From the NCBI RefSeq assembly GCF_014197245.1, contig NZ_JACIFF010000002.1:58250-122249 (forward strand): 64,000 bases of DNA, in the 5' to 3' direction. Position numbers and translations under genes: made by a program. A model generated the notes under the pieces. The model saw nothing but the letters and a program-made list of their open reading frames with translations, searched no databases and was not told the DNA's origin. This document shows, piece by piece, positions 59,258-64,000 of this stretch (the stretch's first letter is position 1; every line of letters starts with the position of its first letter). This stretch comes from Neolewinella aquimaris. Lineage in GTDB: Bacteria; Bacteroidota; Bacteroidia; Chitinophagales; Saprospiraceae.

Positions 59258-61081
59258 TTACCCTATCCCGGTGAGCTCGCGTACGAACGGCCGGTAGCCC
59301 GCTGCCCGCAACCGATCGATGTTGTCGCGGGCGAGTTCAGCCGTTGCAAACTGACCTACGAGTACCCGGTAGACCGTGCTGCCGTTTGTCTCTACGGGAC
59401 TGATTGCAACGGGCAGATTGAACTCCGACTGCAGCTTTGCACTAAGATCGGCTACCGCAGCGTGGTTGCTCAGGGCGCTGACCTGAAGGCTATACGTTCC
59501 GGCTTGAGGGAGCGTCACGGCAATGGGCGGGGGCGCAGGAGCATTGCCATTTCCACGGTAGCGAAGGGCTTCGGCAACCGCCCGATCGGCATTGACCCGC
59601 CCGTAGCCATACCGGTCGCTGTATCCGCCGGCATCGTAGTCGGAGGGGGTACCGATTTTATCGGCAGTACGTTGCAGAATGGCTTTGACCTCCGCACTGG
59701 TCAGTTCGGGATTAGCGGACAGCATCAGCGCGCAAATGCCGGCCACCAGCGGAGTAGCACAGGAAGTACCCCCGAAGTGCTTATGGTAGGGGCCGCGGTC
59801 GCGTCCGTCGGCATAGTACTTCTTCTCGGGAGACACCCGGGGTACCCCCGGATCCCAACTGGCGCGTGCCGCCAGTATCGGCCAGCCGCCGTCGCTGGGC
59901 GCTACGACGGTGAGGCCGGGGCCGCGGTTGGAATAGGAGGCGTGGGTGTCGTTGCTCGTCGAGGCCCCCACCGCGATCACGCCGGGTAGCTGGGCGTAGT
60001 AGTTGATCAGGTTCTTCCCCTCGTTACCGGCCGCGAAAACGACGATACATCCCTTGCCGCCACGGCCCCTGGTCAGGGCGGAGGTGACCGCACGTTCGTG
60101 AAGCGCGCCGGGTCGATAAATAGCTTCGACGGTACCCCAGGAGCAGGAAATAACATCGGCACCCGAAGTTACGCAGTGGTTAAACATCCGTTCGGTATAG
60201 TAGGGCGAATAGGTAAGTCCGTGCAGGGGCATCAACCGGGCATTGGGGGCCGCACCGACGATCCCGGTTCCGTTGGCCGCACCGAGGGCGACACTCGCGC
60301 AGGGCGTTCCGTGGGTGCCGGCCGCCGCCCCGACGGGTAATTTGGTCTCGTTGGAATTAATGTGGAGGGGGTGAACGCTTTTACCCGCCAGGTCGGGGTG
60401 GTTGAGGTCGAATCCCTTGTCGATGACGGCGATGGTGACGGCCGACGAGCCCAGGCTGTTGAGCCGCTTCCATGCGGCACGCACCCGGGCATCGGCACCC
60501 CGCTTGAGGGGATAATTGGGTACGCCCGGTATACTCCCCTCGTTTTCCAGGTGCCACTCTTCGGGAAACAACCCGTCCCGCGGCTCGGAAAAATACTGAT
60601 CGAGCGGTACATCGAGATCGGGAATTGCGGTTTCAATTATCGGCAATTCCTGGAGGGCTGCAGCAACTTTCAGCGGATTGCGGCTGCGCCGGGTGACAGA
60701 CAACAGGATGGTTCCGTCCGGCCGGTCTTCCTCGATGGTCAGGTTTAGTCGTTGAAAGATCAGCCGGACCTCGTTGCGGTCGGCGTTCTCCACCGGCGTA
60801 CAGTAGATCAGTCCGGTGGGCACCACGGGACGGTTGTCGTTTTCGGCAAAATAAACGTGGGTGCCGACGCTGACTCCTTCACTCTGCCGCACCTGATCCA
60901 GGGCCCGGTCGATATTCCGACCCGGATCGAGGGCAACCACCTCGAATCCACCAAGCTCGGGCATGACTTCCTCCCGGACTTCGGGCGGCTTTTCTTCGCC
61001 GCTGATTTTGAGGCCGACCAGGGCCTCGCTTTTGCGCAAGTTCAGGTTGCCGTTGCTCGTCCTGACGTTGATGGTGCTCAT
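59258..61081 (-). CDS. S8 subtilisin-like peptidase with C-terminal SPOR domain
   Basis: 607 residues. Catalytic triad: Asp in VIDKGFDLNH (near residue 221), His in GTHGTPCAS (near 256), Ser in GGTSCATPLVAG (near 438). An N-terminal region of about 190 residues (containing GTHVYFAEN) may be a propeptide-like or recognition part. Residues from about 525 to the end match SPOR (GTYSLQVSALSNHAAV, YRVLVGQFATAELARDNIDRL), which binds denuded peptidoglycan at division sites. No signal peptide is evident, so its export is puzzling; the ATG is well supported by the frame. Confidence 0.88.
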   Translation of the reverse strand: MSTINVRTSNGNLNLRKSEALVGLKISGEEKPPEVREEVMPELGGFEVVALDPGRNIDRALDQVRQSEGVSVGTHVYFAENDNRPVVPTGLIYCTPVENADRNEVRLIFQRLNLTIEEDRPDGTILLSVTRRSRNPLKVAAALQELPIIETAIPDLDVPLDQYFSEPRDGLFPEEWHLENEGSIPGVPNYPLKRGADARVRAAWKRLNSLGSSAVTIAVIDKGFDLNHPDLAGKSVHPLHINSNETKLPVGAAAGTHGTPCASVALGAANGTGIVGAAPNARLMPLHGLTYSPYYTERMFNHCVTSGADVISCSWGTVEAIYRPGALHERAVTSALTRGRGGKGCIVVFAAGNEGKNLINYYAQLPGVIAVGASTSNDTHASYSNRGPGLTVVAPSDGGWPILAARASWDPGVPRVSPEKKYYADGRDRGPYHKHFGGTSCATPLVAGICALMLSANPELTSAEVKAILQRTADKIGTPSDYDAGGYSDRYGYGRVNADRAVAEALRYRGNGNAPAPPPIAVTLPQAGTYSLQVSALSNHAAVADLSAKLQSEFNLPVAISPVETNGSTVYRVLVGQFATAELARDNIDRLRAAGYRPFVRELTGIG

Positions 61082-61250
61082 AAGATCAAGGTAGCCAATT
61101 TACCCATCTTGCGGTAGGGGCGACTAATTTAACCGTCGCTGGCAGCACATTCTTCCCGAGAACCGTTTACCTTACGGTTATTCCGCACGCGTGGTGGGTG
61201 GTTCCTTTCAGGACTCAACCGTTGCGCTGGTTTAACCCGCAGAAATCGTT

Positions 61251-61802
61251 ATGGATTATACGATATGCCTGGAGAATGATGAAGAACGCTTCGTAGCCGC
61301 CCTGCGACGGGGTGACCGGGAAGCGCAACGCGTACTCTACGAGACTCACTTCAGCCCACTGATGGCCATCTGCCAGCGGTATACCGGCAATGAAGACGAG
61401 GCCATGGACCTGTTGCACGAAAGTTTCATCAAGATCTTTGGCAAGATCGGCCGGTACGAAAGCGGTACGGCCTTGTTGGCCTGGATGCGGCGCATCACGG
61501 TCAATACGGCGATCGACTACTACCGGAGGTCCGTTCGACGACGTACCGAAGACCTGGAGCGTGCTTACCACATAAGCAGCGACGTGCCGGATGTCATTGC
61601 CCAGTGTTCCGCCAAGGAAATACTGGCTGCCGTTCAGCAACTGCCGCCCACCTACCGCACGATCTTCAACCTGTACGTCATCGAAGGATATAGCCATAAG
61701 GAGATCGGCGAACAGCTTAATATTACTGATTCTACCTCACGTTCTAACCTGGTCAAGGCAAGGAGTAAACTCCAAAAGTCCCTTACCGCACCGGGCCGCT
61801 AG
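61251..61802 (+). CDS. ECF-type RNA polymerase sigma factor
   Basis: 183 residues with sigma region 2 (VLYETHFSPLMAICQRYTGNEDEAMDLLHESFIKIF) and region 4 helix-turn-helix (LPPTYRTIFNLYVIEGYSHKEIGEQL). No region 3. It is followed 2 bp later by the membrane protein below, the usual sigma/anti-sigma arrangement, so activity is probably held in check by that protein. The promoter it recognises is unknown. Confidence 0.93.
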   Translation: MDYTICLENDEERFVAALRRGDREAQRVLYETHFSPLMAICQRYTGNEDEAMDLLHESFIKIFGKIGRYESGTALLAWMRRITVNTAIDYYRRSVRRRTEDLERAYHISSDVPDVIAQCSAKEILAAVQQLPPTYRTIFNLYVIEGYSHKEIGEQLNITDSTSRSNLVKARSKLQKSLTAPGR

Positions 61803-61804
61803 TA

Positions 61805-63310
61805 ATGAAACAAGAAAAACACCTCTTTGACGAACTGATCCGGCAACGGATCGCCAGCCTGCCGCCGCCGCCGCCGCGCGGCTGGGACGAGTTGGAGCGT
61901 AAACTGGATGCTCCCGCGCCCGTCGACCAATCCGTAGCCAGTAAGCTGGCGACGCTTGCCCCCGTAGCTCCGAGTGGAAGCTGGGACGCGTTTGAAGTCA
62001 AACTTGCCGCCGCCGAGAAGCAGGTAGATCAGGCCATCGCCGATGGCCTGCACCATTCCGCCCCGTCCGCCCCCTCCGGCTGGGCCCTCCTCGCCGCCCG
62101 CCTCGAACTCATCGGCCAGCGCCGGGAAATGGTGTTCTGTCTCAAAGTATCGGAAGCCGCCCTGCTGCTAAGCGCACTGCTCCTGTTCCTGCGGTTTGGT
62201 GACCAATCCCCCACGCGGCCCCTGGCACTCGATCCGAGCCTCACCCCCGCCACCGCCTTCCCAATCAGCCAATCTGCACCATCTGCTGCCACAGCTCCTC
62301 TAGCATTCCGGGAAAAGGCGCTCGGCACCACTGCCCCCACTAATAACGCATTGGCGACCGATCTTTCACGAGCACCCTCGGTGGAAATGCTTCCCCAAGG
62401 ATCCCCCAGGCCGGTTCCGACCTCGCAAACAAGCAGCACCAATTACCGGACGAAGAACGGATTAAGCTCAACTGCGGCAATCGAACGGTTTTCTCATTCC
62501 GCCAACGTCCTGCCGCTGAGCGTGCAACCCGCCCTGCAACTCCCGCCCCTGGTTACGGGCGAGGCCATCCGGTATTACCTGAACGTCTTTACCTCCCCCA
62601 TCGACTTCAATCAGGTGGTCACCCTGGAGAATCCCTCGCTCGGTATTCAGCCACAGTCGACGCTCTCCACGGGCCATAGCTTCGGCGTTCTGGTCGACAT
62701 CACTCAGGGAGACAACGCGCTACAGACCGGCCTGATTTACGGCTACCGCTCTTACGTACCGACTGAAATTCTTAGCCTCGAGAACGTACGCAATCAGCAG
62801 GAGGACGCGGACCGCATCCGCTTCGGTCGCCTTACCTACAAGTCCGTTTCCATTCCCCTGAACTACGAACGTGAACTGCACACGACCGAGCGGTGGCGTT
62901 TTGCCGCAGGCTTGGGTGTATCGATGAACGTCATCCTTTCCTCGGAATTCAAGCTCGGTGATGGCTTTACCATGGAAGACCTCGACCGGCAGATTCGTGA
63001 GTTCCGCGAACAGCGCCGCACCGCGGGCAACATTCCCTTCGAAGGTCGGGAACGCGGCACCAACACCATCCTCTCCCCCGAAGCCGGCTATCTGGAAGGC
63101 GGTTCCCTACTCGATAACAGTAGCCTCTACCTCAGCGGTAACTTTAGGGTCGAGCGCCTGTTGACCGATCAATGGAGCCTGTACTTCTCGCCCACCGTTA
63201 CCCGACTAATCACCGTCAGAACCGACGACGGTGGCAAGGGGCCCCTCGAAGATCGCATCCACAACACCATGCTCCGGTTGGGAACCCGCATCCGGCTAAC
63301 CGATAAATAG
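61805..63310 (+). CDS. Putative anti-sigma factor fused to an outer-membrane-barrel-like domain
   Basis: 501 residues, starting 2 bp after the sigma-factor stop. The cytoplasmic N-terminus (1-105) holds three tandem repeats with Trp at residues 27, 60 and 93, exactly 33 residues apart, each ending in a W-x-x-L/F-x-x-K/R-L pattern. One membrane helix (about 113-131) follows, then a Pro/Ser/Thr-rich linker and a beta-rich C-terminal part (about 290-500: SFGVLVDITQG, LIYGYRSYVP, RTDDGGKGP) typical of small outer-membrane barrels. The layout suggests an envelope sensor that spans or reaches the outer membrane and sequesters the sigma factor. Function inferred from context. Confidence 0.75.
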   Translation: MKQEKHLFDELIRQRIASLPPPPPRGWDELERKLDAPAPVDQSVASKLATLAPVAPSGSWDAFEVKLAAAEKQVDQAIADGLHHSAPSAPSGWALLAARLELIGQRREMVFCLKVSEAALLLSALLLFLRFGDQSPTRPLALDPSLTPATAFPISQSAPSAATAPLAFREKALGTTAPTNNALATDLSRAPSVEMLPQGSPRPVPTSQTSSTNYRTKNGLSSTAAIERFSHSANVLPLSVQPALQLPPLVTGEAIRYYLNVFTSPIDFNQVVTLENPSLGIQPQSTLSTGHSFGVLVDITQGDNALQTGLIYGYRSYVPTEILSLENVRNQQEDADRIRFGRLTYKSVSIPLNYERELHTTERWRFAAGLGVSMNVILSSEFKLGDGFTMEDLDRQIREFREQRRTAGNIPFEGRERGTNTILSPEAGYLEGGSLLDNSSLYLSGNFRVERLLTDQWSLYFSPTVTRLITVRTDDGGKGPLEDRIHNTMLRLGTRIRLTDK

Positions 63311-63367
63311 CCGTTAAACTTACCTTAGCGGTTCAACCTCCCGTAGTCCCGGTCACGTTACCCGCTC

Positions 63368-64000
63368 ATGAACCGTCTTTCCGTCCTTGCGCTCGCACTG
63401 CTCTGCGCCCTTCCCGCTTTTGCCCAACGTGCCGCCCTGCCCACCACCGATGCCGAGGCACGGGCCCTTGCCGCCACCATTACCCCCACCGATCTCCGAC
63501 GTCACCTCACGGTGCTCTCCGCCGACGACATGGAAGGACGGGAAACCGGAGAGCCCGGTCAAAAAAAGGCGGCGGCCTACCTCCAATCTCAACTGGAAGA
63601 TCTGGGTTTCCCGGCCGTCGGAGAGAACGATGGGTACTATCAGACCATTAAATTCAGTCGTCAGAAATGGGAAGACGTCTCAATGGTCCTCAACGGCAAG
63701 GAATTGCGGCACCTGTGGGACTTTTACTCCGCCCCAAGTCAGAATAACAGCCGCGACCAAACCGTCATCGACGAGATCACCTTCCTGGGCTATGGCATCG
63801 ACGATGGGACCTACAGCGACTACCGCGAGCACGATCTTAGGGGAAAATCCATCCTCATTTTCTCCGGTGAACCCCGCAACGCTAAGGGTAATTTTTTGCT
63901 GACCGGAACCAAGGATCCCTCCGACTGGAGCCTGAACGATGGCCAAAAACTACGCCTGGCGCGGGAGCGCGGTGTCGAGACGGTATTCGTGATCGACCCC
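63368..64000 (+). CDS. M28 family peptidase, N-terminal part (cut by window end)
   Basis: 211 codons seen; the frame is open at the window edge. Signal peptide MNRLSVLALALLCALPAFAQ, then VLSADDMEGRETGEPGQ, the characteristic start of secreted M28 aminopeptidases of Bacteroidota, and a PA-like domain region (SILIFSGEPRNAKGNF, RGVETVFVIDP). The zinc-binding residues lie beyond the window. Periplasmic or secreted aminopeptidase, adding to the peptidase cluster. It starts 57 bp after the anti-sigma-like gene. Confidence 0.85.
   Translation, partial: MNRLSVLALALLCALPAFAQRAALPTTDAEARALAATITPTDLRRHLTVLSADDMEGRETGEPGQKKAAAYLQSQLEDLGFPAVGENDGYYQTIKFSRQKWEDVSMVLNGKELRHLWDFYSAPSQNNSRDQTVIDEITFLGYGIDDGTYSDYREHDLRGKSILIFSGEPRNAKGNFLLTGTKDPSDWSLNDGQKLRLARERGVETVFVIDP

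Overview
The window is about 64 kb of a moderately GC-rich Bacteroidota chromosome. It most resembles the Saprospiria/Lewinella side of the phylum, though that rank is inference. Support comes from type IX secretion (T9SS) C-terminal sorting domains, a SusC/SusD pair, a fused MurF-alanine racemase, an S46 dipeptidyl-peptidase, DUF4270/DUF4290/DUF3467 proteins, a short stand-alone glycogen-synthase-like protein, and many promoters with the Bacteroidota -7 box TAnnTTTG instead of a sigma70 -10 box.

Layout. 0.1-8.3 kb: malate dehydrogenase, a secreted M43 metalloprotease, a DPP11-like peptidase, a 2-hydroxyacid dehydrogenase and MurF-Alr. 8.3-14 kb: accessory-looking genes (an McrB-N-terminus-like protein, an AntA-like antirepressor, a coiled-coil membrane protein with DinB, a methyltransferase, a VWA protein). 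14.0-15.0 kb: a RAYT transposase inside its own REP-type palindromes. 15-24 kb: HemD, a NYN nuclease, tRNA-Lys, S15, a secreted hydrolase, an acetyltransferase, a prenyl synthase and a redox/PolX operon. 24.4-29 kb: SusC/SusD. 29-34.6 kb: flavin reductase, TopA, DUF3467, tRNA-Val, tRNA-Pro, a possible small transcript, RuvB. 34.6-45 kb: a coiled-coil protein, Asd, fasciclin protein, PanD, PanC, glycogen-synthase-like protein, DUF4270, GlmS, DUF4290 and S20. 45-48.3 kb: a TonB receptor and lipoprotein facing a Fur/Zur-type regulator across a palindromic operator. 48.3-54.9 kb: a serine hydrolase, PrfC, tRNA-Thr, a baeRF-like protein and small envelope proteins. 55-64 kb: S9, M61, S8 and M28 peptidases with an ECF sigma factor and its putative membrane anti-sigma partner.

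Most genes are housekeeping, with a marked load of exported or envelope peptidases (M43, S46, S9D, M61, M28) plus an S8-SPOR protein without a signal peptide, which suits a protein-degrading marine or particle-associated lifestyle. Transcription units are short. Several -7 boxes lie so close to the start codon that leaderless or near-leaderless mRNAs are expected (8315 gene, prfC, the Fur-type gene).

Points that stand out: a RAYT whose stop codon lies in a REP hairpin loop; an 18-bp palindrome made of two back-to-back promoter -7 boxes between prfC and tRNA-Thr; a Zur-like operator inside divergent promoters; a PolX-like protein that has lost its polymerase aspartates; a disulfide-reductase-like flavoprotein lacking the C-terminal catalytic His; a putative anti-sigma/barrel protein with three exact 33-residue repeats; and a promoter-to-terminator unit without a normal gene upstream of ruvB. 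All of this is from reading the sequence; no database search was possible.
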